Assembly: GCF_030654915.1 (NCBI RefSeq)
Contig: NZ_JAURWM010000079.1
Location: forward strand, 1-37,930
Direction: 5' to 3'
Source of the DNA: Phenylobacterium sp.
GTDB taxonomy: Bacteria > Pseudomonadota > Alphaproteobacteria > Caulobacterales > Caulobacteraceae
Length of the DNA: 37,930 nucleotides
How positions within the stretch are numbered: the first letter of the stretch is position 1; each line of letters opens with the position of its first letter. The notes beneath the pieces are model-generated. The model made no database searches. It saw only the letters and a program-made list of their open reading frames with translations, and had not been told where the DNA came from. Positions 1 to 9,279 of the stretch are shown here, piece after piece. Made by a program: the position numbers and the translations under genes.

Positions 1-2443
1 CGGCCAGACCCGCACCTACGAGCCGTCCCGCGAACGCCGCGATGACCGCGCTTCGACGACGACGTATCGTCCCGAACGCGCGCCCGGCCGTTTCGAGAAC
101 GCGAACTTCGGTCAGCGCGCCCCGCGCGCCGACGGTGGCGGCCAGCAACGGCCGCCGGCGCGTGAAAACGACCGGCCGCAAAGCGCCGATCGCGGTCCGC
201 GCACTGATCGCCCGCAAGGTGATCGTCCGCAGGGCGACCGTCCCCAAGGTGGCGGCGATCGCGCGCGTCCCAGCGGCGAACCCGTTCGCTATTCGGCGCT
301 CGCGCCGCGTCCGGCCCCAGGCCGGCCGGGCGAACGTCCCGGTGGACCGCGTCCGCCACGTCCTGGCGCGCCCAATGCTCCGCCTGCGACGCCTGAAGTT
401 CAACGCGCCGCTCGTTCGGCCCCCCGCCCCGGCGGTGAGACCGGTCGTCGTCCTGATGATGACGAGGATACGCGCCGCAAGACCGCGGCCAGCGCCCCTA
501 ACAAGGCGATCAGCCGCGTCAAGGGCGCGGCCCAGCGCCGTGAAGGCCGCCTGACCATCCAAGCCGTCGCCGGTGACGATGAGGGCGCCGTCGAACGGAT
601 GCGCTCGCTCGCCTCGGTCCGCCGGGCGCGTGAACGTGAACGTGAAAAGCGCAAGGGCGGCGGCCAGGAAGCGGCCCGCGCGGCTCGCGAAGTCGTCATT
701 CCGGACGTCATCACCGTGGCCGAGCTGGCCAACCGGATGGCGACCCGCGGCGTTGAGATCATCAAGTTCCTGATGCGTCAGGGCGTGATGCTCAAGGTCA
801 ATGACGTCATCGACAACGACACCGCCGAACTGGTGGCCACCGAATTTGGCCACACCGTGCGCCGGGTTTCGGAATCTGACGTCGAAGAAGGCTTCATCGG
901 CGAAGAAGATGTCGACGATCACCTGCTCCCGCGTCCGCCCGTCGTGGCGGTCATGGGTCACGTTGACCACGGCAAGACATCGCTGTTGGACGCCCTGCGT
1001 TCGGCCGACGTCGCCGGTGGCGAACGTGGCGGGATCACCCAGCACATCGGCGCCTATCAGGTGCGTCTGGAAAGCGGCCAATCGGTCACCTTCCTCGACA
1101 CCCCTGGCCACGCGGCCTTCTCGGCCATGCGGGCTCGCGGCGCTGACGTGACCGATATCGTCATCCTGGTGGTGGCCGCCGATGACGGCGTCATGCCCCA
1201 GACGATCGAAGCCATCCACCACGCCAAGGCGTCGGGTGCTCCGATCATCGTGGCGATCAACAAGATCGATAAGCCGGGCGCCAACCCGCAGAAGGTCATC
1301 AACGAGCTGCTGCAGCACGAGATCGTGGTCGAAAGCCTGGGTGGCGAAACCCAGGTGATCGAAGTCTCGGCCCTGCAGAAGACCGGTCTCGACAACCTGA
1401 TCGAAGGCATCCTGCTGCAAGCCGAGGTCATGGACCTGAAGGCCAATCCGGACCGCATCGCGGACGGTACGGTCATCGAGGCCAAGCTCGATCGTGGACG
1501 TGGCGCGGTTTCGACCGTGCTGGTCAAGCGCGGTACGCTGAAGCGCGGCGACATTGTCGTGGCCGGCTCCAACTTCGGCCGCGTGCGGGCCCTGCTCAAC
1601 GAACGCGACGAACAGCTCGACTCGGCTGGCCCTTCGGTGCCGGTGGAGATCCTCGGCCTGGACGGCACGCCCAGCCCGGGTGAGCCCTTCGCCGTCGTGG
1701 AAAACGAAGCCCGCGCTCGTGAGCTGACCGAGTATCGGACCCGTGTGAAGCGCGAGAAGGCCGGTTCGCCGGTCTCGGCGGGCGTCACCATGGCCGACTT
1801 CATGGCCAAGCTTCAGGACAAGAAGATCTCGGAGCTGCCGGTCATCATCAAGGCCGACGTTCAGGGTTCCGCCGAAGCCATCGTGGGTTCGTTGGCCGCT
1901 CTGGGCACCGACGAGGTCCGTGCACGGATCATCCTGCAAGGCGCTGGCGCGATCAGCGAGAGCGACGTCATGCTGGCCAAGGGCGCGGGTTCCCCGATCC
2001 TCGGCTTCAACGTCCGCGCCTCGAAGCAGGCCCAGGCCTTGGCTGAACGCGAAGGCGTGGAAATCCGCTACTACGCGATCATCTACGACCTGATCGACGA
2101 CATCAAAGGCGTGCTCTCGGGCATGCTGGCGCCGGAACAACGCGAAACCTTCCTCGGCAACGCGCGCGTCCTGCAGGTGTTCGACATCACTAAGGTCGGC
2201 CGGGTCGCCGGTTGCCGGGTCACCGATGGCGTGGTTCGCCGCGGCGCTCGCGTCCGGATCATCCGCGACGATATCGTGGTGTTGGAACTGGGCACCCTCA
2301 AGACCCTCAAGCGCTTCAAGGACGAGGTGGTGGAAGTCACCGCCGGCCAGGAGTGCGGGATGTTCTTCGAAGGCTTCCAGGACATCAAGGAAGGCGACGT
2401 CATCGAGTGCTTCAGCCTCGAAGAGGTCAAGCGCAGCCTCTAG
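1..2443 (+). CDS. infB: Translation initiation factor IF-2, 5'-truncated by the window edge
   Basis: GTPase that places initiator fMet-tRNA on the 30S subunit and promotes subunit joining. The frame is open from base 2 to the TAG at 2441-2443 (813 residues), with no stop upstream of the first in-frame ATG at 599, so that ATG is internal and the true start lies left of the window. The first ~190 visible residues are the Arg/Pro/Gly/Asp-rich disordered N-terminal region, including three tandem DRPQG units near 208-255. The IF2-N region follows ([10 protein letters not shown]), then the G domain with G1 [10 protein letters not shown]3 DTPGHAAF, G4 NKID and G5-like SALQ, and the C-terminal beta-barrel domains. 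IF2 of related bacteria is about 1000 residues, so roughly 200 are missing. Identification is secure. Confidence 0.97.
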   Translation, partial: GQTRTYEPSRERRDDRASTTTYRPERAPGRFENANFGQRAPRADGGGQQRPPARENDRPQSADRGPRTDRPQGDRPQGDRPQGGGDRARPSGEPVRYSALAPRPAPGRPGERPGGPRPPRPGAPNAPPATPEVQRAARSAPRPGGETGRRPDDDEDTRRKTAASAPNKAISRVKGAAQRREGRLTIQAVAGDDEGAVERMRSLASVRRAREREREKRKGGGQEAARAAREVVIPDVITVAELANRMATRGVEIIKFLMRQGVMLKVNDVIDNDTAELVATEFGHTVRRVSESDVEEGFIGEEDVDDHLLPRPPVVAVMGHVDHGKTSLLDALRSADVAGGERGGITQHIGAYQVRLESGQSVTFLDTPGHAAFSAMRARGADVTDIVILVVAADDGVMPQTIEAIHHAKASGAPIIVAINKIDKPGANPQKVINELLQHEIVVESLGGETQVIEVSALQKTGLDNLIEGILLQAEVMDLKANPDRIADGTVIEAKLDRGRGAVSTVLVKRGTLKRGDIVVAGSNFGRVRALLNERDEQLDSAGPSVPVEILGLDGTPSPGEPFAVVENEARARELTEYRTRVKREKAGSPVSAGVTMADFMAKLQDKKISELPVIIKADVQGSAEAIVGSLAALGTDEVRARIILQGAGAISESDVMLAKGAGSPILGFNVRASKQAQALAEREGVEIRYYAIIYDLIDDIKGVLSGMLAPEQRETFLGNARVLQVFDITKVGRVAGCRVTDGVVRRGARVRIIRDDIVVLELGTLKTLKRFKDEVVEVTAGQECGMFFEGFQDIKEGDVIECFSLEEVKRSL

Positions 2444-2467
2444 GGCTCTGCTTATATCCAGATCAAG

Positions 2468-2500
2468 AAAGCCCTCCGGGAAACCGGGGGGCTTTTCTTT
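2468..2500 (+). terminator. Intrinsic terminator after infB
   Basis: A 12-bp stem (AAAGCCCTCCGG with CCGGGGGGCTTT, one G-U pair) closes a GAAA tetraloop and runs into TTTTCTTTT. It starts 24 bases after the infB stop. It should end much of the transcription coming from the nusA-infB side, so the downstream rbfA genes probably need another promoter or read-through. Confidence 0.88.
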
Positions 2501-2557
2501 TGGAGCCAATCGCGGGCTCGGTCATTTGGGTCTGACGGTTATTCGGAGGTGGTGTCC

Positions 2558-3094
2558 ATGCGGGTCCTGATCATTGCGTTCTGCGTCCTGGCCCTGGCGG
2601 CCTGCGTCGCCGGCCCGACTGGAAACTCCAGCGTGCCGGAGCCGGCCAAGAGCGTCGATCTGCAGCGCTACAAGGGGCTCTGGTACGAGTTCGCGCGCTA
2701 CGAGAACCGCTTTGAGAAGGACTGCGAGGCGGTGACCGCCCAGTACACGCCGCAGGCGGACGGCGTGATCGCGGTCAAGAACAGCTGCCGCGAGGCCACG
2801 GTCGATGGGCCTTTGCGAGTGTCGGAAGGCAAGGCCAAGCCGGCCGGCGACCCGAAGAGCGCCAAGCTCAAGGTGTCGTTTTTCGGCCCTGCCCTCATGA
2901 CCAACTACTGGGTGCTCGATCATGGCGAGGCCTATGACTGGGCGATCGTCGGCGAGGGCTCAGGGCGGTATCTCTGGATCCTGACCCGGCAAGCCCGGCC
3001 GTCGGCGCAAGAGCGCGTTGAACTGATCGCGCGCGCCAAGAGCCTGGGATACGATACCGACATGCTTCGCTACACGGAACAGCCCGCCCGATGA
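2558..3094 (+). CDS. Lipocalin family lipoprotein (Blc-like)
   Basis: Predicted membrane-anchored lipocalin that binds lipids or other small hydrophobic ligands; 178 residues. The N-terminus is a lipoprotein signal ending in the lipobox LAAC, with the lipidated Cys at residue 16. The lipocalin GxW signature follows as YKGLWYEFARYENRFEKDC, which is typical of bacterial Blc. I chose the ATG at 2558 because CGGAGG lies about 8 bases upstream; two GTG codons at 2549 and 2552 are in frame but overlap that ribosome site. The stop overlaps the next start by four bases (ATGA), so the two lipoprotein genes are probably translated together. Ligand unknown. Confidence 0.85.
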   Translation: MRVLIIAFCVLALAACVAGPTGNSSVPEPAKSVDLQRYKGLWYEFARYENRFEKDCEAVTAQYTPQADGVIAVKNSCREATVDGPLRVSEGKAKPAGDPKSAKLKVSFFGPALMTNYWVLDHGEAYDWAIVGEGSGRYLWILTRQARPSAQERVELIARAKSLGYDTDMLRYTEQPAR

Positions 3095-3597
3095 GATACC
3101 TGGTCCTGGCCCTGGCCGCCCTCACGCTTTCGGGCTGCGCCACCGCCCAGCGTTATGACGCCGCCAACGACGTCCATAGCTTGCTGGTCTCGATCCGTGA
3201 CAACGACCAGGCCACCTTCGACGCCCACGTCGATCGCCCGGCGCTTAAGCGTCAGATCGAAAGCCGGTTGACGGCCGAAGGCCGCAAGGCGGGCGGCGAT
3301 AGTCTGGGCGCGCTCTCGGCGATCCTCGCCCCGGCCTTGGCCGATATCGCCGGCGACGCGTTGATTCAGCCTCAGGTGTTCCGTTCCGTCGCCGACTACT
3401 ACGGCTATGACGCGGCCAAGCCGCTGCCCGGCGCGCTGGCGATCGGCAGCCAGCTCAAGGCGACGGGCGAGGGCCAGGTCTGCGCGACGCGCAAGAAAGA
3501 CGGACCCTGTCTGCTGGTGTTCACGCAAACAGACGGGACCTGGAAGCTTTCCGGTTTCGACGGCGATCTTTCGATGCTGCGGAACAAGGGCCGATAG
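3091..3597 (+). CDS. Small lipoprotein, DUF2939-like
   Basis: A 168-residue exported protein. The signal peptide MRYLVLALAALTLSGC ends in a lipobox (LSGC, Cys16). The mature part starts with a helix carrying DVHSLLVSIRDNDQATF followed by FDAHVDRPALKRQIE, a pattern I associate with the DUF2939 family; that assignment is from memory of the family. Two cysteines lie near the C-terminus (VCATRKKDGPCLL) and could form a disulfide. It overlaps the lipocalin stop by four bases. Function unknown; the pairing suggests a shared envelope role. Confidence 0.75.
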   Translation: MRYLVLALAALTLSGCATAQRYDAANDVHSLLVSIRDNDQATFDAHVDRPALKRQIESRLTAEGRKAGGDSLGALSAILAPALADIAGDALIQPQVFRSVADYYGYDAAKPLPGALAIGSQLKATGEGQVCATRKKDGPCLLVFTQTDGTWKLSGFDGDLSMLRNKGR

Positions 3598-3634
3598 GCC
3601 TAAGCTTCGCCTAGCGACTTCCGGGGAGGGGGCG

Positions 3635-4426
3635 ATGGGCTATGCGGCGGCACTTTCGGACTACGAGGAAACTGCGTTCAGCCACGGCGGCCGGACCCGA
3701 ACGGTGTTCAAGCGTGGCTCCGGCCCCGCCGTCATCGTCATTCACGAGATGCCAGGCCTGCATCCGCTGGTGATCCGGTTCGCCGACCGGGTCGCCGCCA
3801 GCGGGATGACTGTCTATTGCCCCAGTCTATTTGGCGATCCCGGCCGCCCGGTCTCCACCGGCTACGCCTTGCGCGAGATGATCGCCGGCATCTGCATTCG
3901 CCGGGAGTTCAATGTCTGGGCGAGCGACAAGTCGAGCCCGATCGTCGATTGGCTGAAGGCGCTGGCCCGCCAGGCGCACGCCGACTGCGGCGGCCATGGC
4001 GTCGGCGCCGTGGGCATGTGCTTCACCGGCGGTTTCGCCCTGGCCATGATGACCGAGCCCTCCGTCGTGGCGCCGGTCTTGTCACAGCCTTCACTGCCGC
4101 TCGCCGGTAAGAACCTGAAGCGGGCCGCGGGCATCGGCGTCTCGCCCAAGGAGATCGCCTGCGTCCGCCAGCGGTTCGAGGACGAGGACCTCTCGATGAT
4201 CGGCCTGCGGTTCAAGAGCGACGATTTCGTCCCCGACGCGCGTTTCGACACCTATCGGCGCGAGTTCGGCGATCGGTTCGAAGCCATCGAGCTGGAAGAC
4301 GCCGACGCCGCGCCGGCGCCGATGAAGCCCCACTCGGTGCTGACGCTCCACCTCAAGGAGGACGGCCCGACCAAGGCGGCCGAGCAGCGAGTGCTGGCCT
4401 TCTTCCGCGAGCGGACCGGGGCCTGA
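3635..4426 (+). CDS. Dienelactone hydrolase family protein
   Basis: Alpha/beta hydrolase of the dienelactone hydrolase type, probably cytoplasmic, 263 residues. The nucleophile elbow is GMCFTGG with Cys129 in place of the usual Ser, as in dienelactone hydrolases. The HEMPG segment (residues 37-41) supplies the conserved Glu near the strand-3 loop, and an Asp in FKSDDFVPD and a His in MKPHSVL are candidates for the rest of the triad. The ATG at 3635 follows GGGGAGGGGG closely; the frame is open further upstream (to about 3407), but that part overlaps the preceding gene and is not credible. It sits alone between the lipoprotein pair and rbfA. The substrate cannot be deduced. Confidence 0.8.
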   Translation: MGYAAALSDYEETAFSHGGRTRTVFKRGSGPAVIVIHEMPGLHPLVIRFADRVAASGMTVYCPSLFGDPGRPVSTGYALREMIAGICIRREFNVWASDKSSPIVDWLKALARQAHADCGGHGVGAVGMCFTGGFALAMMTEPSVVAPVLSQPSLPLAGKNLKRAAGIGVSPKEIACVRQRFEDEDLSMIGLRFKSDDFVPDARFDTYRREFGDRFEAIELEDADAAPAPMKPHSVLTLHLKEDGPTKAAEQRVLAFFRERTGA

Positions 4427-4524
4427 GCGGGGGTGGACTTTTTCAGGTCACGCGCCTAGAAGCCCGCGCTTCTCCTGAGCTGCCGCGTCCGAGCCGCGGG
4501 CCAGGTCCTCTGAAGGCCAAGTCA
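4427..4524 (+). other. Spacer upstream of rbfA with small hairpins
   Basis: It carries a perfect AGAAGC/GCTTCT hairpin with a CCGC loop at 4458-4473 and a weaker CCGCG/CGCGG repeat just after it. No T-run follows, so it is not an obvious terminator. It is the last spacer before rbfA and may contain the promoter needed after the infB terminator; I cannot point to convincing -35/-10 boxes. Confidence 0.35.
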
Positions 4525-4962
4525 ATGAAACCTACTCCCCCCAAGGGCAAGAACGCCCCCAAGGGCCTGTCGCAACGCCAGCTTCGCGCGGGCGAGCTGA
4601 TGCGCCACGCCCTGGTCGAGATTCTCCGCGAGGAAGATTTCACCGACGAGGCCCTGGCCGGCGTCTCGGTGACCATCACCGAGATCCGGATGAGCCCCGA
4701 TCTGCGGCATGCCATGTGCTTCATCGAACCGCTGGGCGGGGAAAACGCGCAGGCCGTGGTCAAGGCGCTGAGCCTGCACGCCAAGTTCCTGCGCGGCCGG
4801 CTGGGTCGGGTGATCGACATGAAGTTCACGCCGGAGCTGAAGTTCATGCACGACGAGAGCTTCAATGAGGCGACCCGGATCAAGGCCCTGTTCGACAACC
4901 CGAAGGTCCGCCAGGACCTGACGCCGGACGAGCCGTCCGACTCCTGGAAGGACGAGGACTGA
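4525..4962 (+). CDS. rbfA: 30S ribosome-binding factor A
   Basis: Assembly factor that binds the 5' domain of 16S rRNA and helps late 30S maturation, needed especially in the cold. The 145-residue product shows the RbfA pattern: [19 protein letters not shown], then [17 protein letters not shown] in the KH-like fold, then [19 protein letters not shown]. The N-terminal Lys/Pro-rich tail is an extension of low complexity. The TGA stop shares one base with the truB ATG, so the two genes are translationally linked. The infB-rbfA-truB-rpsO-pnp order is the classical one except for the genes inserted after infB. Confidence 0.95.
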   Translation: MKPTPPKGKNAPKGLSQRQLRAGELMRHALVEILREEDFTDEALAGVSVTITEIRMSPDLRHAMCFIEPLGGENAQAVVKALSLHAKFLRGRLGRVIDMKFTPELKFMHDESFNEATRIKALFDNPKVRQDLTPDEPSDSWKDED

Positions 4963-5906
4963 TGGCGCGGCGCCGGAAGGGCGACGCGATCTCGGGCTGG
5001 ATCTGTCTTGATAAGCCCTACGACCTTGGATCCACCCACGCGGTCAGCCGCGTGCGGCGACTCTATAACGCCCAGAAGGCCGGTCATGCCGGCACCCTGG
5101 ACCCGCTGGCGACCGGTATCCTGCCGATCGCGCTGGGCGAGGCGACCAAGACCGTCTCGTTCCTGGTCGACGCCGACAAGGCCTACCGCTTCACCATCGA
5201 GTGGGGCCGGACCACGGCCAGCTTCGACCGCGAAGGCGTGACCACGGCCACCTCCGACGTGCGACCAAGCGTCGCCGAGGTCGAGGCGGTGCTGCCGGAG
5301 TTCGTCGGCGAGATTCAGCAGATCCCACCGATCTTTTCGGCCATCAAGGTAGATGGCGAGCGCGCCTATGATCTGGCCCGCGCCGGCGAAACGGTTGAGC
5401 TCAAACCCCGCGCGGTGACCATTCATGCCGCCCGCGTAGTGTCGGCGCCAGACGACGACCACGTCGAGATCGAGATCGAGTGCGGCAAGGGCACCTATGT
5501 CCGCGCCATCGTCCGCGACCTGGCCGAGCGGCTTGGCGCCTGTGGACATGTCAGCGCCTTGCGCCGGACCCGGGTCGGGCCGTTCGACGAAGCCAAGGCG
5601 ATAACGCTGGAATTACTTGAAGAATTGGGCGATAAGGCCCGCTGCTTGGAGGCGCTGCTTCCGGTCGAGACCGCCCTGGACGACATCCCGGAGTTGGCCG
5701 TGACCACCGAAGATGCCTTCAAGTTGAAGCAGGGACGGCCGATCGTTCTCGTTCCCCGACAGGTCGAAGCGCTGAAGGCCCGGCTAACCCCCGGGACCCG
5801 AACCGTTTCAGCCATGGTGGATGGGGTCGTGGTGGCGCTCTGCGAGATGCGTGCGGGCAAGCTCGAGCCTTCGCGGGTCTTTCATCTGGAAAAGAGCGGA
5901 GACTGA
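4962..5906 (+). CDS. truB: tRNA pseudouridine-55 synthase
   Basis: Converts U55 in the T-loop of tRNAs to pseudouridine; it also acts as a tRNA chaperone. The product has 314 residues. The catalytic motif [12 protein letters not shown] contains the nucleophilic Asp47. Other TruB signatures are [13 protein letters not shown] near the N-terminus, [19 protein letters not shown], and [16 protein letters not shown]. The start overlaps the rbfA stop by one base, and rpsO begins four bases after its stop, so this is a tight operon. Confidence 0.96.
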   Translation: MARRRKGDAISGWICLDKPYDLGSTHAVSRVRRLYNAQKAGHAGTLDPLATGILPIALGEATKTVSFLVDADKAYRFTIEWGRTTASFDREGVTTATSDVRPSVAEVEAVLPEFVGEIQQIPPIFSAIKVDGERAYDLARAGETVELKPRAVTIHAARVVSAPDDDHVEIEIECGKGTYVRAIVRDLAERLGACGHVSALRRTRVGPFDEAKAITLELLEELGDKARCLEALLPVETALDDIPELAVTTEDAFKLKQGRPIVLVPRQVEALKARLTPGTRTVSAMVDGVVVALCEMRAGKLEPSRVFHLEKSGD

Positions 5907-5909
5907 CCG

Positions 5910-6179
5910 ATGTCGATTACTCTCGAGCGCAAAGCTGAGCTCATCAAGACCCACGGCCGTTCGGCCGGCGACACCGGAAGCGCTGAAGTGCAGGTGGCGA
6001 TCTATTCTGAACGGATCTCCAACCTCACCGAGCACTTCAAGACCCACAAGAAAGACAACCACTCGCGTCGTGGCCTGCTGAAGCTGGTCTCCGCGCGTCG
6101 TTCGTTGCTCGATCACCTGAAGAAGTCCGACGAGGGCCGTTATCAGGCTCTGATCGAAAAGCTGGGCCTGCGCCGCTAG
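5910..6179 (+). CDS. rpsO: 30S ribosomal protein S15
   Basis: Primary 16S-rRNA-binding protein of the 30S platform. At 89 residues it has the standard length, and it carries the family signatures [40 protein letters not shown] and the C-terminal [12 protein letters not shown]. It follows truB directly and precedes pnp, the usual order. In other bacteria S15 represses its own mRNA through a 5' structure; here only four bases separate it from truB, so any such structure would lie in truB coding sequence. Confidence 0.97.
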   Translation: MSITLERKAELIKTHGRSAGDTGSAEVQVAIYSERISNLTEHFKTHKKDNHSRRGLLKLVSARRSLLDHLKKSDEGRYQALIEKLGLRR

Positions 6180-6191
6180 GACCGAAAGGTC

Positions 6192-6215
6192 AGCCCCCGG
6201 GAAACCGGGGGCTTT
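6192..6215 (+). terminator. Hairpin terminator or attenuator after rpsO
   Basis: A perfect 9-bp stem, AGCCCCCGG with CCGGGGGCT, closes a GAAA loop twelve bases after the rpsO stop. Only TTT then GCG follows, so termination is likely to be partial. Together with the long pnp leader this suggests that rpsO and pnp levels are uncoupled here. Confidence 0.65.
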
Positions 6216-6427
6216 GCGTATCAGGCTTAGACTACAGCGCCGCTCGCTCCGTAACAGGCCGGAGCGGCCAAGCGGCGATCCGGGCGACCCATGTAGGGCC
6301 GTTCGCTACACGCCGAGGGTTCCAAAGAAATCCTCACCCCCCGCCTGTTTGTCTGGAGAGGATTTCGGAAGTCCGACGCCCTGTCCGCCCCCGTTGGGAA
6401 TACGCCCGCGGGATAGAAAGAAGCAAA
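6216..6427 (+). promoter_or_regulatory. Structured pnp 5' leader
   Basis: About 210 bases without a gene. The best structure is a perfect 9-bp stem, GAAATCCTC at 6327-6335 with GAGGATTTC at 6358-6366, closing a 22-base C-rich loop. Earlier in the leader a GCCGCTC/GAGCGGC repeat occurs near 6238-6270. In E. coli the pnp leader is cleaved by RNase III at a stem and then degraded by PNPase itself (autoregulation); the layout here would suit the same logic, but that is inference. The ribosome site before pnp is weak (AAAGAAGC). Confidence 0.5.
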
Positions 6428-8569
6428 ATGTTCGAAATTAAACGCAAGACCATCGAGTGGGGCGGCAAGACGCTGACCCTCGAAACCGGCCGCATGGCCC
6501 GTCAGGCTGACGGCGCGGTTCTGGCCACCTACGGCGAGACCATGGTTCTCGCCACCGCCGTCTTCGCCAAGAGCGCGAAGCCGGGCCAGGACTTCTTCCC
6601 CCTGACCGTGAACTACCAGGAGAAGTTCTACGCCGCGGGCAAGATCCCGGGCTCCTTCCCCCGTCGTGAGGGCGCGCCCTCGCAAAAAGAAACCCTGACC
6701 TCGCGCCTGATCGACCGTCCGATCCGCCCGCTGTTCGCCAAGGGCTTCAAGAACGAAGTCCAGGTGGTCTGCACCGTGCTGGCCCACGACCTGGAAAACG
6801 ATCCGGACATCGTGGCCCTGGTGGCGGCCTCCGCCGCCCTGGTGATCTCCGGCGCCCCGTTCATGGGCCCGATCGGCGCCGCGCGCGTCGGCCTGGTCAA
6901 CGGCGAGTACGTCCTGAACCCGACGTTGGATGAGATGAAGGAGTCCTCCATGGACCTCGTCGTCGCCTCGACCAACGACGCGGTGATGATGGTGGAATCC
7001 GAAATCCAGGAGCTCAGCGAAGATGAGGTCCTGAAGGGCGTCATGTTCGCTCACGCCGGCATTCAGCCGGTGATCGACGCGATCATCGAACTGGCCGAGC
7101 ACTCCGCCAAGGAACCCTTCGAGTTCGTCGCCGACGACACCGACGCCATCAAGGCCGAAGTGAAGAAGCTGATCGGCAAGGATCTGGCCACCGCCTACAA
7201 GATCGTCGCCAAGGGCCAACGCCAGGACGCCGTCTCCGCCGCCAAGGCGAAGGCGACCGAAAAGTTCGCCAAGTCGGACGCCAATCCGGCCGGCATCGAC
7301 GCAGCCAAGCTGGGCGGCGTCTTCAAGGAACTGGAAGCCGACGTCGTTCGTCGCAACATCCTGGACACCGGCATCCGCATCGACGGCCGTACCGTCGACA
7401 AGGTTCGCCAGATCGTCTCGGAAGTGGGCGTCCTGCCCCGCGCCCACGGTTCGGCCCTGTTCACGCGCGGTGAAACCCAGGCCCTGGTCGTGGCCACCCT
7501 GGGCACCGGCGACGACGAGCAGCTGATCGACGCTCTCGAAGGCAAGTACTACGAGAAGTTCATGCTGCACTATAACTTCCCCCCCTTCTCGGTCGGGGAA
7601 ACGGGCCGCATGGGCGCGCCGGGCCGCCGCGAAGTCGGCCACGGCAAGCTGGCGTGGCGGGCGATCCGTCCGATGCTGCCGAAGCAGGAAGACTTCCCCT
7701 ACACGATCCGTCTGGTCTCCGAGATCTTCGAGTCCAACGGCTCGTCCTCGATGGCCTCGGTCTGCGGTTCCTCGCTGGCCCTGATGGACGCCGGCGTGCC
7801 CCTGAAGAAGCCGGTCTCCGGCATCGCCATGGGCCTGATCCTGGAAGCCGACGGCTTCGCGGTTCTGTCCGACATCCTGGGTGATGAAGATCACCTCGGC
7901 GACATGGACTTCAAGGTCGCGGGCACCGAAGACGGCATCACCTCGCTGCAGATGGATATCAAGATCGCCGGCATCACCGAAGCGATCATGAAGCAGGCGC
8001 TCGCCCAAGCTAAGGACGGCCGCAAGCACATCCTGGGCGAAATGGCCAAGGCCATGGAAGCTCCGCGTCAGGAGCTCGGTGAGTTCGCTCCGAAGATCGA
8101 GACCATGAAGATCCCGGTCGACAAGATCCGTGAAGTGATCGGTTCGGGCGGCAAGGTCATCCGCGAAATCGTGGAAAAGACCGGCGCCAAGGTCGACATC
8201 GAAGACGACGGCACGATCAAGGTCTCGGCCTCCGATCAGTCGAAGATCGATGCGGCCAAGGAGTGGATCAAGTCGATCGCTTCGGAGCCGGAACTGAACG
8301 CCATCTACACCGGCAAGGTCGTGAAGATCGTCGACTTCGGCGCCTTCGTGAACTTCTTCGGCGCCAAGGACGGCCTGGTCCACGTCTCGCAGATCTCCAA
8401 CGAGCGCGTCGCCAAGGTCTCCGACGTCCTGGTCGAGGGCCAGACCGTGAAGGTCAAGCTCCTGGGCTTCGACGATCGTGGCAAGACCCGCCTGAGCATG
8501 AAGGTCGTCGACCAGGAAACTGGCGAAGACCTGTCGGGCAAGGTCTCGGCCGAGGCTGAGGAAGCCTAA
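6428..8569 (+). CDS. pnp: Polyribonucleotide nucleotidyltransferase (PNPase)
   Basis: Phosphorolytic 3'-5' exoribonuclease that degrades mRNA and can act within the degradosome. The 713-residue length is typical. Two RNase-PH-like domains come first (about 1-210 and 310-545), the second with the catalytic-site pattern [17 protein letters not shown]. An all-helical linker lies between them. The KH domain follows ([20 protein letters not shown]) and then the S1 domain ([19 protein letters not shown]) near residues 620-690. The ATG at 6428 begins [16 protein letters not shown], a normal PNPase N-terminus. A perfect terminator follows the stop. Confidence 0.97.
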   Translation: MFEIKRKTIEWGGKTLTLETGRMARQADGAVLATYGETMVLATAVFAKSAKPGQDFFPLTVNYQEKFYAAGKIPGSFPRREGAPSQKETLTSRLIDRPIRPLFAKGFKNEVQVVCTVLAHDLENDPDIVALVAASAALVISGAPFMGPIGAARVGLVNGEYVLNPTLDEMKESSMDLVVASTNDAVMMVESEIQELSEDEVLKGVMFAHAGIQPVIDAIIELAEHSAKEPFEFVADDTDAIKAEVKKLIGKDLATAYKIVAKGQRQDAVSAAKAKATEKFAKSDANPAGIDAAKLGGVFKELEADVVRRNILDTGIRIDGRTVDKVRQIVSEVGVLPRAHGSALFTRGETQALVVATLGTGDDEQLIDALEGKYYEKFMLHYNFPPFSVGETGRMGAPGRREVGHGKLAWRAIRPMLPKQEDFPYTIRLVSEIFESNGSSSMASVCGSSLALMDAGVPLKKPVSGIAMGLILEADGFAVLSDILGDEDHLGDMDFKVAGTEDGITSLQMDIKIAGITEAIMKQALAQAKDGRKHILGEMAKAMEAPRQELGEFAPKIETMKIPVDKIREVIGSGGKVIREIVEKTGAKVDIEDDGTIKVSASDQSKIDAAKEWIKSIASEPELNAIYTGKVVKIVDFGAFVNFFGAKDGLVHVSQISNERVAKVSDVLVEGQTVKVKLLGFDDRGKTRLSMKVVDQETGEDLSGKVSAEAEEA

Positions 8570-8598
8570 GGCTTCCACACCGACTAGGTGAATTGAGA

Positions 8599-8629
8599 GG
8601 GCGGCCGCAGCGATGCGGCCGCCCTTTTC
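8599..8629 (+). terminator. Intrinsic terminator after pnp
   Basis: A perfect 11-bp stem, GGGCGGCCGCA with TGCGGCCGCCC, closes a GCGA loop and is followed by TTTTC. It closes the rbfA-pnp transcription unit. Confidence 0.9.
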
Positions 8630-8673
8630 ATTGGCGCATTGCAGGCCGCGTGTGAGCCGGTAGGCTCGGCCTT

Positions 8674-9273
8674 ATGTGCAACGAGTTCCAGCGCCATAAG
8701 CTGCTGACCGCGGCGATCGAGGAATTCGATCAGCGCTCGCTGCCGCTGTTCAAGTGGCATGACGGCCTGATCCCCAACCTGGACGCCCAACCCTCAATCA
8801 AGATCCGTGACAGCGCGGTGATCGTGCGGCTGCGCGACGGGACGCTCAGCGGATCGACCGCGACCTGGGCCTGGCCCGGCCCGCGCGGGGCGCCGGTGTT
8901 CAACTTTCGGTCCGAGGGGCGGGATTTTGCCCATAGCGACCGGGTGCTGATCCTGGCCGACGGCTTCTTCGAGTACACCGCGCCCCAAGCGTCCAAGGTG
9001 AAGCTAAAGGACCGCCACCTCTTCACCATGGCCGGCGAGACCTGGTTCTGGATCGCGGGGATCGTGAGGGAGGGCTGCTTTTCCATGCTGACCACCGCGC
9101 CGGGACCGGATGTGGCGCCCTATCACGACCGCCAGATCGTCACCCTTGGACCCGAGGCGGGCCTAGACTGGCTGGCGCTGTCGCGGCCGGAAAACGAACT
9201 TCTGCGGCCCGCGCCGGGCGGGACGCTGATTGCGCGGACCCTGCGCAAGGATGGGGTGGAGCAGGCGGCCTAG
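8674..9273 (+). CDS. SOS response-associated peptidase (SRAP, YedK/HMCES-like)
   Basis: SRAP proteins form a thiazolidine crosslink with abasic sites in single-stranded DNA and shield them. This 199-residue product keeps the key residues: Cys2 after the initiator Met (MCNEF), Asn77 in FNFRSEG, Glu100 in ADGFFEY and His151 in APYHDRQ, corresponding to C2, N75, E105 and H160 of E. coli YedK as I recall them. It is shorter and more divergent than YedK (for example ILADGFFEY instead of the usual CLVPADGFYEW), so it may belong to a separate subgroup. The ATG at 8674 is required, because Cys must be the second residue. Confidence 0.85.
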   Translation: MCNEFQRHKLLTAAIEEFDQRSLPLFKWHDGLIPNLDAQPSIKIRDSAVIVRLRDGTLSGSTATWAWPGPRGAPVFNFRSEGRDFAHSDRVLILADGFFEYTAPQASKVKLKDRHLFTMAGETWFWIAGIVREGCFSMLTTAPGPDVAPYHDRQIVTLGPEAGLDWLALSRPENELLRPAPGGTLIARTLRKDGVEQAA

Positions 9274-9279
9274 AACGGC

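Noticed and set aside
42..554. A plus-strand frame of 170 codons rich in Arg, Ala and Pro
   Set aside because: It is an out-of-frame reading of the disordered N-terminal part of IF2, which is open in its own frame across the same bases.
6227..8578. A 783-codon open frame on the minus strand opposite pnp
   Set aside because: pnp on the plus strand is unmistakable; long antisense frames are expected in GC-rich genes, and the translated protein has a repetitive Asp/Gly/Leu/Val pattern with no domain.
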